Assembly (NCBI GenBank): GCA_037447295.1
Contig: JBBIGZ010000029.1
Location: forward strand, 1 to 33,489
DNA from: 630D-37 sp037447295
GTDB lineage: Bacteria > Chloroflexota > Anaerolineae > Anaerolineales > Villigracilaceae
Direction: 5' to 3'
Length of the DNA stretch: 33,489 nt
Shown here: positions 15,127 to 22,279 of the stretch, piece by piece
How the letters are laid out: the number at the start of each line of letters is the position of its first letter
How positions within the stretch are numbered: the stretch's first letter is position 1
Translations under genes and position numbers: made by a program
Notes under the pieces: generated by a model
What the model was told of the DNA's origin: nothing
Seen by the model: the letters and a program-made list of their open reading frames with translations, nothing else
Database searches by the model: none

Positions 15127-16215
15127 CTACCCTCTCAAACGTTGCACCTGCTCGATCACCTCTAAGAACACTTCAACCATGCGATCCAAATTGATCTCTT
15201 CCGAAACGATGCGAAAAGAAGCCGCCCCCTTCTCGCGCAAGCTTGCACCCTCGGAAAGCGCCAGGCGCAAGGTCTCTACCAGCGCAGCATAATCATCCGG
15301 GGGGATTTGCCAGCCGTTTTCCGGGCGCACCAAATCGTCTTGAGTACCATCTCCACGCGCCACGAGCACCGGTAGGCCGTAGCTCATCGCCTCCTGGATC
15401 GCCAGGCCGCCGGTGCCGGGCAAGACGAAGAGATCGGCCTGGGCAAAAAAAGGAACCAGGTCGGCGCCGTGTTTTTCGCCGATGAATTCCGTCTGCGGGT
15501 AATATTGGGCGGCCAGTTTCTCTAAACGGGCACGATCCGGGCCATCGCCGACGACGATCAACTGCGGCGGATTGGGCATTTCGGCACAGGCGCGGATCAG
15601 CCAGTCCACGCGTTTGCGCGGCTGCAGGCGACCGACAAAAAGCACCGTCCAGCGATCTTTGATCGCCGCTCGGGGCGGAGGCGGCACGGAGGGACGGGGC
15701 GCCACGGCATTCGGCGCAACGAAGATGCGCTCTCGCGGGATGCCACAGGCGGCATATTCTTCACGGCCGCGGCGACTATAGGTGATCAGCCCGTCAAATT
15801 GCCGAAGGAAGCGCAAACGCCCCTTTTGCCGCCACGTAGCCAAAGGTCCCGCGAGCGGCGGCGCACCCAACCCCCACCCCAGCACCGGACGCCGACGGGC
15901 CTTCATCCAGCGTATGGCTAGGTTCGTGCTCGGATAGCGCGGGTTGGCTTCTACGATCAGCACCTGAGGGTCCCAGCTTTCCAGCCATTCCAAAATGTTG
16001 CGCTGGTAGCACAGGTAAAAAATGCCGCGGAAAAGGTGCAAATTCTGCGCCGGGAAATAATGCCCGTGGGTCAGTTCCTGCGCCGGGTGAATGCCCTCCT
16101 GAGGGCGCGGCAGGCCGGCGAACAGGCTAAATTCACCTCCCAGGGCCTCTCCCAGCCGCTCGAAAAACCGACGACGATAGAGGGGATAGACGCGTTGCTG
16201 CAAACCGATGCGCAT
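15127..16215 (-). CDS. Glycosyltransferase family 4 (GT-B fold)
   Basis: A 362-aa cytoplasmic retaining glycosyltransferase. The C-terminal nucleotide-sugar domain shows VLFVGRLQPRKRVDWLI, LIVVGDGPDRARLEKLA, 'ADLFVLPG' and the acidic GT4 motif GGLAIQEAMSYGLPVLV. The N-terminal acceptor domain is less conserved. Donor and acceptor are unknown. The gene starts 8 nt after the adenosyltransferase stop, so it may be co-transcribed with the corrinoid genes, but nothing in the protein suggests a B12 role. It ends the minus-strand run and is convergent with the 834-aa membrane protein gene. Confidence 0.92.
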   Translation of the reverse strand: MRIGLQQRVYPLYRRRFFERLGEALGGEFSLFAGLPRPQEGIHPAQELTHGHYFPAQNLHLFRGIFYLCYQRNILEWLESWDPQVLIVEANPRYPSTNLAIRWMKARRRPVLGWGLGAPPLAGPLATWRQKGRLRFLRQFDGLITYSRRGREEYAACGIPRERIFVAPNAVAPRPSVPPPPRAAIKDRWTVLFVGRLQPRKRVDWLIRACAEMPNPPQLIVVGDGPDRARLEKLAAQYYPQTEFIGEKHGADLVPFFAQADLFVLPGTGGLAIQEAMSYGLPVLVARGDGTQDDLVRPENGWQIPPDDYAALVETLRLALSEGASLREKGAASFRIVSEEINLDRMVEVFLEVIEQVQRLRG

Positions 16216-16223
16216 GGATCGGA

Positions 16224-16787
16224 TTATAACCGGCTATCCCAAAGCGGTTCGGCGACGCCACGCATTTTGTTTTCGTAGCGCGCCATGACGAAGAGCGCAT
16301 CCGAAAGACGGTTGAGATAGGGGATGACAAACGCACCGATCGCTTCCTGCCGGCTGAGGGCCACAACCTCGCGTTCGGCGCGGCGACAGATTGTGCGCGC
16401 CAGGTGCAACCAGGCCGCGCCGGGAGCACCGCCGGGCAAGATGAAATTTTCTAACGGGCCGACCACGGCATTGAGCTCATCGATCAGGGCTTCTAGGCGG
16501 CGGACATGGCGCTCTTCGATTTGTGGCAAGGCATAGCGTTGTTTATCCTCTTCCAGGAAGGCCAGATCGCTGCCCAGGTGGAAGAGCTCATTCTGGATAG
16601 AAGGCAATACCTGCTGCAAGCGTTCGCAGAGTCCCTGGGCCAGTGCCAGGCCAAGCACCGAGTTCAGCTCGTCTACCGTGCCATAAGCGGCCACGCGGAG
16701 CGAATCCTTCGGCACGCGCTGACCACCACCTAAAGCGGTGGTGCCACCATCCCCTTTACGGGTGTAAATTTTCGTCAGTCGAGGCAT
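16224..16787 (-). CDS. pduO: Cob(I)yrinic acid a,c-diamide adenosyltransferase, PduO type
   Basis: A 187-aa cytoplasmic enzyme that transfers the adenosyl group of ATP to cob(I)alamin, making adenosylcobalamin. The N-terminal ATP-binding motif is TKIYTRKGDGGTTALGGGQ, followed by RVAAYGTVDELNSVLG, and later ILPGGAPGAAWLHLART with CRRAERE. These are the diagnostic PduO-type blocks, and length is normal. GGAGG lies 5 nt before the ATG. The gene start overlaps the end of the DUF71 gene by 32 nt out of frame, so the two are probably translationally coupled. It is the last clear corrinoid step in the riboswitch-led region. Confidence 0.95.
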   Translation of the reverse strand: MPRLTKIYTRKGDGGTTALGGGQRVPKDSLRVAAYGTVDELNSVLGLALAQGLCERLQQVLPSIQNELFHLGSDLAFLEEDKQRYALPQIEERHVRRLEALIDELNAVVGPLENFILPGGAPGAAWLHLARTICRRAEREVVALSRQEAIGAFVIPYLNRLSDALFVMARYENKMRGVAEPLWDSRL

Positions 16788-17499
16788 TAGAACCTCCAGG
16801 TGAAGATTGAGCAGACGAGCGACGACGCGATCGACGCAATTTTAGATCGGTGAAGACAAAGCCATCGCGGGTAAGCTGACGGCCAATACGAATCGGGATC
16901 GATCGCCGGAACATGGGGCCATCGAAGCAAAAGGTGTGGAACTCGCCGCGCTCTCCGCATGGGTCCACCTGCGGTGGCAGATCGCGCAGGAACTGCTCAT
17001 CGAACGGCCGGGCGGCAAAGGAGGGGGAAATCTGCTGCGGGTCGACGGTGATGACCACGGCGCGCAGGCCAGCGGCGATCATCTCGTGGGCCAGGTGCTG
17101 CGTTTCCATCCCCCAGAGCGGAAAGAGAGGTTGAATGCCGCTCCCTTCCAGCAAGCGCTCGCGATAGGCGCGCACATCTTCGAGGAAAAGGTCGCCAAAA
17201 GCGAGGTGGGTGATACCCTCTGCCCTGGCCTGTTCAAGGGCGGCGCGCATGCGCTGCTCGTAGATTTCGTTGGAGCACGGGAACGGCAAGTCTACCCGCC
17301 GGAGAGGCAGGCCGGCGGCCTCTGCCTGTGCCTGTACCAATTCGGCGCGCACTGCGTGCATGGCGACGCGATCGTTCGCCGCGTTGAAGGTGGTGAGCAG
17401 GCCGCAGATTTCAAAATCCGTCATCTGCTGCAGGCGGTAAAGCGTCCACGCGCTATCTTTGCCGGAACTCCAGGAAAGGAGCACGCGCCCGCGAATCAT
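16756..17499 (-). CDS. DUF71/COG2102 PP-loop ATPase (Dph6-like), probably the B12-associated subgroup
   Basis: A 247-aa PP-loop (adenine nucleotide alpha hydrolase) protein. The N-terminal loop is LLSWSSGKDSAWTLY, followed by the family's 'LLTTFNAANDRVAMHAVR', 'EGITHLAFGDLFLEDVRAYRE' and 'DPCGERGEFHTFCFDGPMF'. Family members include diphthamide synthetase Dph6 (eukaryotes, archaea). A bacterial subgroup has been linked by comparative genomics to B12 salvage, and the neighbours here (BtuF-like and PduO) fit that subgroup. The reaction is expected to be ATP-dependent amidation or amide handling, but this is not proven. Start 17499 is preferred over a GTG at 17508 because its ATGA overlaps the upstream stop. 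A basic C-terminal tail (RRSRRRSS) overlaps the pduO start and may be incidental. Confidence 0.88.
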   Translation of the reverse strand: MIRGRVLLSWSSGKDSAWTLYRLQQMTDFEICGLLTTFNAANDRVAMHAVRAELVQAQAEAAGLPLRRVDLPFPCSNEIYEQRMRAALEQARAEGITHLAFGDLFLEDVRAYRERLLEGSGIQPLFPLWGMETQHLAHEMIAAGLRAVVITVDPQQISPSFAARPFDEQFLRDLPPQVDPCGERGEFHTFCFDGPMFRRSIPIRIGRQLTRDGFVFTDLKLRRSRRRSSAQSSPGGSNASTDENLHP

Positions 17500-18302
17500 C
17501 GGAGACACTCCAAAATCTGTTCATGCAGCCACCGAGCGGCCAGCATCATCGAAGGGCCATCGTGGATGATGTTATGCCCCGGCGAAATATCCGCCTGAAT
17601 GACCGGGATGTGCCAGCCGCGCTCGCCGCAGAGATCAACCGCCTGGACGGGAAACTCCGGCTCGGAATAGACCAGGAAGATCTCCGGCTGACGACGCTGT
17701 GCTTCGTCCAGATCGAGGCTCAAGTAGCCTTTGCGCACTGCGCCGAAAACGTTCTCACCGCCGGCTACTCGGATTAGATCGTCGATAAAAGTCAGCCCGC
17801 CGGCCATGCGCACGTGCCGGCCGAACCAGATTTCGGCATAGAGGCGCGGCCGGGGATCGGGGGCTTGGGCCTCCAGCTCCAGGAAGGATCGTTGCCACTT
17901 TTGGATTAGGGTACGAGCCGCTGGCAGATCATCCACCAGAGCGCCAAGCAACAGGATGTTCTCAAATATGCCGTGCAAGCTGTTCGGCAGCGGGAAAACG
18001 TAGACCGGCAAGCCGGCACGGTGCAATTTGCGCGCCAACCCGCGCTGAACGCCGGTCGTGATGAGGATCAGATCGGGGTTGACGGCGCGCAGCTTCTCCT
18101 CGTTGACGCTCAGGTAATCCCCGACGATCGGCACGTGCAGATCGGGAGTGAAATTCGGGCACCAGCTGGAAATACCGGCAATTGCCGCAGCGTAGCCCAT
18201 GTGGACCAAGGCCTCGGTCAGACCGGAGGCCAGGGAAACCACGCGCTGTGGCTTCTGCGGCACCTCAACAAAATCGCCTAAAGGATCGCAATACACCTTC
18301 AT
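17496..18302 (-). CDS. BtuF-like helical-backbone binding protein without a signal peptide
   Basis: A 268-aa protein of the cobalamin/iron-type periplasmic binding superfamily: PQRVVSLASGLTEALVHMGY, 'VGDYLSVNEEKLRAVNPDLILITTG', 'LLLGALVDDLPAARTLIQKWQ' and 'GGLTFIDDLIRVAGGENVFG'. It starts directly with MKVYCDPLGDFVEVPQKPQR. There is no signal peptide and no lipobox, and no better upstream start is present, so it should stay in the cytoplasm. It overlaps the DUF71 gene by ATGA. A complete lipoprotein BtuF is already encoded at 20431-21693, so this second copy may bind corrinoid inside the cell. An alternative is export by another route. The ribosome binding site is weak (GAGG about 17 nt upstream). 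Confidence 0.87.
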   Translation of the reverse strand: MKVYCDPLGDFVEVPQKPQRVVSLASGLTEALVHMGYAAAIAGISSWCPNFTPDLHVPIVGDYLSVNEEKLRAVNPDLILITTGVQRGLARKLHRAGLPVYVFPLPNSLHGIFENILLLGALVDDLPAARTLIQKWQRSFLELEAQAPDPRPRLYAEIWFGRHVRMAGGLTFIDDLIRVAGGENVFGAVRKGYLSLDLDEAQRRQPEIFLVYSEPEFPVQAVDLCGERGWHIPVIQADISPGHNIIHDGPSMMLAARWLHEQILECLR

Positions 18303-18333
18303 AGTCGTTTACAGTCACAACCTCTTACAATTC

Positions 18334-18353
18334 ACGGTCCACCGTCTACGGTC
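18334..18353 (-). repeat. Family 2 repeat unit at the btuD 3' end
   Basis: On the minus strand this reads GACCGTAGACGGTGGACCGT, 19 of 20 identical to 12158-12177. The single difference (TAG instead of TGG) is the stop codon of the BtuD gene. Confidence 0.75.
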
Positions 18354-19338
18354 CACGGCCTTCACGCATAAACTCCACCACCCCGGCCAGAGAATCAAAC
18401 TCGTGCGTTCCCTGCGCGGTGAGCACTCGCCAGCGTGGCCCCGGCAGAACCTGAACGGCCGGCAGTGAAAAGGAAACACCGTTATACACCTGATAGCCCA
18501 GGCGTTCTAGGGCACGCCAGGTCCAGGCCATTGCCACTCCTTCCCCTTCGTGGGTGAGGTGCACCGTGCCGAGGGTCGGTGTGTGCAGGCGGAAAGTGCC
18601 GATGGTGGCATCGAATTCAACGCCTTCGTGGCGGAAGGCGCGTTCCAGCGCCCCGTTGAGCGCTAGTTCCTCCGGTATGCCGACCTCTATCGTGCCCTCT
18701 GCGGAGAGCACCCATAATCGATCGGCCAGGCGCAGCGCCAGATCGAGATCGTGGATCGAGAGAAGGACGGCGCAGCCGGTTTGACGCGCCAGACGGCGGA
18801 GCAGGTGCAGGGTCTCGATGCGGCGCGGCAGGTCGAGGAAAGCGGTCGGCTCGTCTAGGAGCAGGACCTGGGGCTCCTGCGCCAGGGCTCGGGCAATCAG
18901 CACCCGTTGACGTTCGCCATCGCTCAGCTCATGGAAGAAGCGATCGGCCAAGGAAAAGCTATCGGTATACTCCAGAGCACGACGAATCGCAGTGTGATCG
19001 TAAGCCCGCAATAGCCCAAACCAGTTCGTATACGGATGACGCCCGAGCGAGACAAGCGTATAGACTGAAAGATGGCCGACTTCCAGGCGCGTGGTAAGCA
19101 CAACGGCCAGATGACGCGCCAGCTCAGCAGCCGGCATGGTATAGATATCTTGCCCGTTTAGGAACACCTTGCCACCGAGCGCCGGCTGCATACCAACCAG
19201 GGTGCGCAGCAGGGTGGACTTACCCACCCCGTTCGGGCCAAGCAAACAGACCATTTCGCCGGCACGAAGCTCAAGGTCCAGATTGGCGGCGAGCGGCTTG
19301 CGCGGGTAACCGATGGTCAGGGAGCGGGTGGTCAACAT
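18346..19338 (-). CDS. btuD: ABC transporter ATP-binding protein, cobalamin type, with C-terminal extension
   Basis: A 330-aa FecE/BtuD-family ATPase. Walker A GPNGVGKST is at residues 34-42, the signature is LSDGERQRVLIARAL, Walker B LLLDEPTAFLD and the H-loop LLSIHDLDLAL. The ATPase core ends near residue 235. About 95 further residues (from 'RHEGVEFDATIGTFRL' to 'FDSLAGVVEFMREGRGP') form an extra domain not present in E. coli BtuD. The start at 19338 is one base after the permease stop (TGAGATG), so translation is probably coupled; the longer frame to 19404 lies within the permease gene. The last codons and the stop are contributed by an interspersed repeat. Substrate assignment to corrinoids rests on the riboswitch and the downstream genes. 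Confidence 0.92.
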   Translation of the reverse strand: MLTTRSLTIGYPRKPLAANLDLELRAGEMVCLLGPNGVGKSTLLRTLVGMQPALGGKVFLNGQDIYTMPAAELARHLAVVLTTRLEVGHLSVYTLVSLGRHPYTNWFGLLRAYDHTAIRRALEYTDSFSLADRFFHELSDGERQRVLIARALAQEPQVLLLDEPTAFLDLPRRIETLHLLRRLARQTGCAVLLSIHDLDLALRLADRLWVLSAEGTIEVGIPEELALNGALERAFRHEGVEFDATIGTFRLHTPTLGTVHLTHEGEGVAMAWTWRALERLGYQVYNGVSFSLPAVQVLPGPRWRVLTAQGTHEFDSLAGVVEFMREGRGP

Positions 19339-19339
19339 C

Positions 19340-20416
19340 TCAGGAAGCGAAGGTCTGGCGCAGTTCTCGCTGGCGCAGAATGATCCACAGGATGACCGGC
19401 ACACCGAAGAGCGACATGACGACGTTCAGCGGCAAGACCCGTTGACTGCCGGGCATTTGGGCGATGAGATCGGCAAACAGGGCAAAGGTGGAGCCCATCA
19501 GCATGACGGCGGGCATGAGCGCGCGATGATCGGCGGTGTGGAACAAGGCGCGCGTGACGTGTGGCACCGCTACGCCAACAAACCAGATCGGGCCACAAAA
19601 GGCCGTGGAAGCTCCGGCCAGCAAGGAAGCACTGAGGATGATCCAGAAGCGGGCGCGACGTACGTTCAGACCTAGGGAACGGGCATATTCATCTCCCAAG
19701 AGCAGGGCATTCAGCGGTTTGACCATCGCCAGGGAGAGGAGCAATCCCAGCCCGATCGCCGAGGCGAAAACGGGCATGTGCGTCCAGGTCACACCGCCGA
19801 AGCTGCCGGCTGTCCACAGGCTCATGGCTTGCACGCGCTCCGGTTGGCTGAAATAGATCAGGAGGCTGACGATGGCGTTTGCCAGGTAGCCAAACATCAG
19901 CCCGCTGATGAGCAGGATGAGGGTGTTTTGCACGCGCCGCGAGAGCAGCAGGACGGCGGCCAATACCAAGCTTGCTCCCAGGCTGGCAGCCGCGGCCAGG
20001 GTGAAGCTGCCGAGCAGGCTCAGGCCAGCGATGAAGGTCAGCCCGCCATGCGCGCCACTCCCCAAAATCACCAGCGCCACGCCGACGCTGGCCCCAGAGC
20101 TCACGCCCAGGACGAAGGGATCGGCCAACGGGTTGCGGAAGAGGGTTTGCATTTGCAGGCCGGCCGCGGAAAGCGCCGCGCCGACGAGGAGCGCGGTTAG
20201 TGCTTTGGGCAGGCGGAATTGAAAAAGGATATTCGCCCAGGAAGCTTTCTGTGGCGTGCCGCCGAGCAGGATATGCATCACTTGCTCAAAGGGAATTGCT
20301 ACCGAGCCAAAAGCCAGGCCGGCGGTAAAAGCGCCAAGGAGCAGGATCAGGAGCAGAAGATAGAGCCAGAGACGCATCGGAAGAGTGTGCCGGGGCCTTC
20401 CCAGAACGGAAAGCAC
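19340..20416 (-). CDS. btuC: FecCD-family ABC permease, cobalamin type
   Basis: A 358-aa permease with about ten helices. Family marks include LPKALTALLVGAALSAAGLQMQ, NPLADPFVLGVSSGASVG, 'ANAIVSLLIYFSQPERVQAMSLWTAGSFGG' and the C-terminal 'CGPIWFVGVAVPHVTRALF' with ADLIAQMPG. It forms the membrane channel with BtuD. A GTG at 20416 and an ATG at 20377 (MRLWLYLLLL) are both possible starts. The ATG gives a more usual N-terminus, but neither has a clear ribosome binding site. The gene starts 14 nt after the stop of the binding-protein gene, and downstream it is followed by btuD after one base. Confidence 0.93.
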   Translation of the reverse strand: MLSVLGRPRHTLPMRLWLYLLLLILLLGAFTAGLAFGSVAIPFEQVMHILLGGTPQKASWANILFQFRLPKALTALLVGAALSAAGLQMQTLFRNPLADPFVLGVSSGASVGVALVILGSGAHGGLTFIAGLSLLGSFTLAAAASLGASLVLAAVLLLSRRVQNTLILLISGLMFGYLANAIVSLLIYFSQPERVQAMSLWTAGSFGGVTWTHMPVFASAIGLGLLLSLAMVKPLNALLLGDEYARSLGLNVRRARFWIILSASLLAGASTAFCGPIWFVGVAVPHVTRALFHTADHRALMPAVMLMGSTFALFADLIAQMPGSQRVLPLNVVMSLFGVPVILWIILRQRELRQTFAS

Positions 20417-20430
20417 CCCGGCCTGGGAGG

Positions 20431-21693
20431 TTATTTTACAGGACGGTAGTAAATGAGGGTGTGATCGGGCAAGAGGTTCGGGTGAAAGATTTTGATCAGA
20501 TCGGCCAGGACAAGCTCCGGGTGTGCCACTGCCGTTTCGTAATAGTCGTTACCGCCCTGGGGGGTGACTTTGGCATCGTTGTTCCAGACGTTGCCCTTCT
20601 GGAAGGCGGCGAATTCGGCAAAGCGCGGATCGACGGCTTTGAGATCTTCCAGCGTGGAGAAAAAGCCGATATTCAGCCAGAAATCGGCATCCTTTGCCCG
20701 TTCAAAGACGGCCTCGAAGGAGAGAGAAAGGCTAGCGGTGGAGGTATCATCGGCCCACAGGTAGTTTGCACCGGCATCTTTGAAGAAGGTGGCTACGTAG
20801 CTACGGCCGCCGGGCATGTACCAGGTGCCCTGATAGGGCGTATTGGCGAAGACACTCGGTTTTTCGGGAAGATCGGCGGTCAAGCGGCTGAGTTCGGTGT
20901 ATTTGCGCTGGGTTTCGGCGAAAAGCGCTCCGGCTGCGGCTTCCTTGTTGAAGAAGAGGGCAATGTATTTGCCCCATTCGGCGCGTCCGAGCGGTGACGT
21001 ATCCATCCATTCGGCATTGATTGCCACCTTCAAGCCGGCTTTGAGCAGAACGGGATGGGCGTCATAGTCCGGCGCGCCGGAGCCATAGACCATGATCAGA
21101 TCGGGTTGCAACTCCAGCGCCTTTTCGACGTTGATCCCCGCACCGTAACCGAGGGTAGCCAGCTTGCCCTCTTCGGCCATTTTGAGCACCTTGGGATTGC
21201 TCACGTAGGTGGTATCATCCACGCCAACCAGACGATCCAGCACACCCAGCTCATCCAGGAAGGGCAAGTAGGTGGTCGAAAGGGTGACGATGGTGCGCAC
21301 CGGGACCTCGATGATCTCTTCCGGTTGGAAGCCTTGCGGTGCAGGAGTGCCGCATTGAACCAACGCATAGCGGATCGGCTCGGTGGCGCCCGGCCAGGGG
21401 GTAGCGATCGTCACCACTTTGTAGTGCCCGTGATATTCCACGCTCAGGTTTTGGGCGTAGGTAATGGTAACTTTTTCGGGAAAGTAATCCACCGCAGGAT
21501 CGTATTGTCCCTCTGGGACGCAGCCATCCGTCAGGTTATGCTGCGGAGTGAACGGCGTGGCCGTGGCAGTCGGCAACAGGGTGGCCGTAGCGACGGGTAC
21601 AGGCGTCGCTGTAGGGGGAAGCGGCGTGGCACGGCCACATGCAGCCAAGAACAATGCAAGGGCGAAGAGCAAAGTCGATGTTTTGCGAAGCAT
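20431..21693 (-). CDS. btuF: ABC transporter substrate-binding lipoprotein, cobalamin type
   Basis: A 420-aa lipoprotein: signal peptide MLRKTSTLLFALALFLAAC with lipid-modified Cys19, a Thr/Pro-rich linker to about residue 48, then the two-lobe helical-backbone binding fold. Family marks are 'VPVRTIVTLSTTYLPFLDELGVLDRLVGVDD', NVEKALELQPDLIMVYGSG, 'GTWYMPGGRSYVATFFKDAGANYL' and a C-terminal 'HPELVLADLIKIFHP'. About 75 extra residues precede the fold compared with E. coli BtuF. The start at 21693 is fixed by GGAGGAG and by the signal peptide; the frame upstream runs through the riboswitch. It is the first gene after the cobalamin riboswitch, so corrinoid is the likely ligand. Confidence 0.93.
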   Translation of the reverse strand: MLRKTSTLLFALALFLAACGRATPLPPTATPVPVATATLLPTATATPFTPQHNLTDGCVPEGQYDPAVDYFPEKVTITYAQNLSVEYHGHYKVVTIATPWPGATEPIRYALVQCGTPAPQGFQPEEIIEVPVRTIVTLSTTYLPFLDELGVLDRLVGVDDTTYVSNPKVLKMAEEGKLATLGYGAGINVEKALELQPDLIMVYGSGAPDYDAHPVLLKAGLKVAINAEWMDTSPLGRAEWGKYIALFFNKEAAAGALFAETQRKYTELSRLTADLPEKPSVFANTPYQGTWYMPGGRSYVATFFKDAGANYLWADDTSTASLSLSFEAVFERAKDADFWLNIGFFSTLEDLKAVDPRFAEFAAFQKGNVWNNDAKVTPQGGNDYYETAVAHPELVLADLIKIFHPNLLPDHTLIYYRPVK

Positions 21694-21726
21694 AGACTCC
21701 TCCAAGTCTGGTGAATTGGCGAACGC

Positions 21727-21752
21727 AAAAACCCCTGTCGCAGAGACAGGGG
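21727..21752 (-). terminator. Intrinsic terminator, expression platform of the cobalamin riboswitch
   Basis: On the minus strand CCCCTGTC (21752-21745) pairs with GACAGGGG (21739-21732) over an 8-bp perfect stem with a 5-nt loop, followed by TTTTT (21731-21727). It lies between the aptamer and the btuF ribosome binding site, so ligand binding probably stops transcription. Confidence 0.85.
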
Positions 21753-21811
21753 GAGGAGAGCCAGTCCAGCAATGGCGTTCTCCACCTCCTTTCCGCGAGA
21801 GTGTGGGAACA

Positions 21812-21938
21812 CGCATCAAGGCGGGCGACCTGGCTTGGTCAGTGCCTATGCCTGACCTTACAGTTGCGGGACAGCGCCGGACTCTCACCGGCTTCGCCTT
21901 TCAGCCCTCCCATCCGGGGGTTGGGGCACCTTGACGCG
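21812..21938 (-). promoter_or_regulatory. Cobalamin riboswitch aptamer
   Basis: On the minus strand, P1 is CGCGTCAAGG (21938-21929) paired with CCTTGATGCG (21821-21812), with one G-U. Inside are the conserved blocks CCGGTGAGAGTCCGG (21891-21877), GCTGTCCCGCAACTGTAA (21875-21858) and the B12 box AAGCCAGGTCGCCCGCC (21836-21820). These are the hallmark elements of the adenosylcobalamin-class aptamer. It leads into the terminator at 21727-21752 and controls the btuFCD genes and, by read-through, probably the genes after them. Confidence 0.95.
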
Positions 21939-21954
21939 AATCAATTGTTGAAGA

Positions 21955-21960
21955 ATTATA
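21955..21960 (-). promoter_or_regulatory. -10 box of the riboswitch-btuFCD transcript
   Basis: TATAAT on the minus strand puts the transcript start near 21948, about ten bases before riboswitch stem P1. No clear -35 is seen at normal spacing. Confidence 0.5.
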
Positions 21961-22187
21961 CTACAATCTTGTTCGTCCTCCGCTAAGACTCTCAAGTTCC
22001 AATCGTTACGCGGAAGACCTAAACAAGCGTGCTTGATGAGGTTGGATCAGGTCCTTCTAGGCAAGGAGCACGTGAGGAAATTAATGAGCATATAATGGCG
22101 ACAAATTTGAATTTATTTTTTCCGAAGAGGGTAAAAAGCCCATTGAAAATAGAGTATATTTTCCAAAGCTCTGTTAGTATCCACAGG
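21961..22187 (+). other. Intergenic stretch between the riboswitch and the speD promoter
   Basis: No gene is supported. An additional TATAAT at 22091-22096 (+) has no matching -35. Much of the rest is AT-rich sequence without repeats or hairpins that I can support. Confidence 0.4.
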
Positions 22188-22214
22188 TTGACAAGGGGGG
22201 GATTTTGTTATAAA
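22188..22214 (+). promoter_or_regulatory. Promoter of the speD-speE operon
   Basis: Perfect TTGACA (22188-22193) and TATAAA (22209-22214) with a shortish 15-nt spacer. The predicted transcript start is near 22221, the first base of the leader hairpin. Confidence 0.5.
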
Positions 22215-22220
22215 AATAAC

Positions 22221-22256
22221 ATGCCCTTTCGTGAGCGCACACTTGCGGGAGGGCAT
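22221..22256 (+). promoter_or_regulatory. Hairpin at the 5' end of the speD-speE mRNA
   Basis: ATGCCCTTTCG (22221-22231) pairs with CGGGAGGGCAT (22246-22256): 11 pairs, two of them G-U. The stem can extend by about four weaker pairs into the loop. There is no T-run, so it is not a terminator. It sits exactly at the predicted start of the mRNA, 15 nt ahead of the GGAGGG ribosome binding site. Confidence 0.55.
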
Positions 22257-22279
22257 ATCTTATCTCCAGTGGAGGGAAA

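Noticed and set aside
21531..21934. Short open frames on both strands across the cobalamin riboswitch
   Set aside because: The sequence is explained by the aptamer, the terminator and the btuF start.
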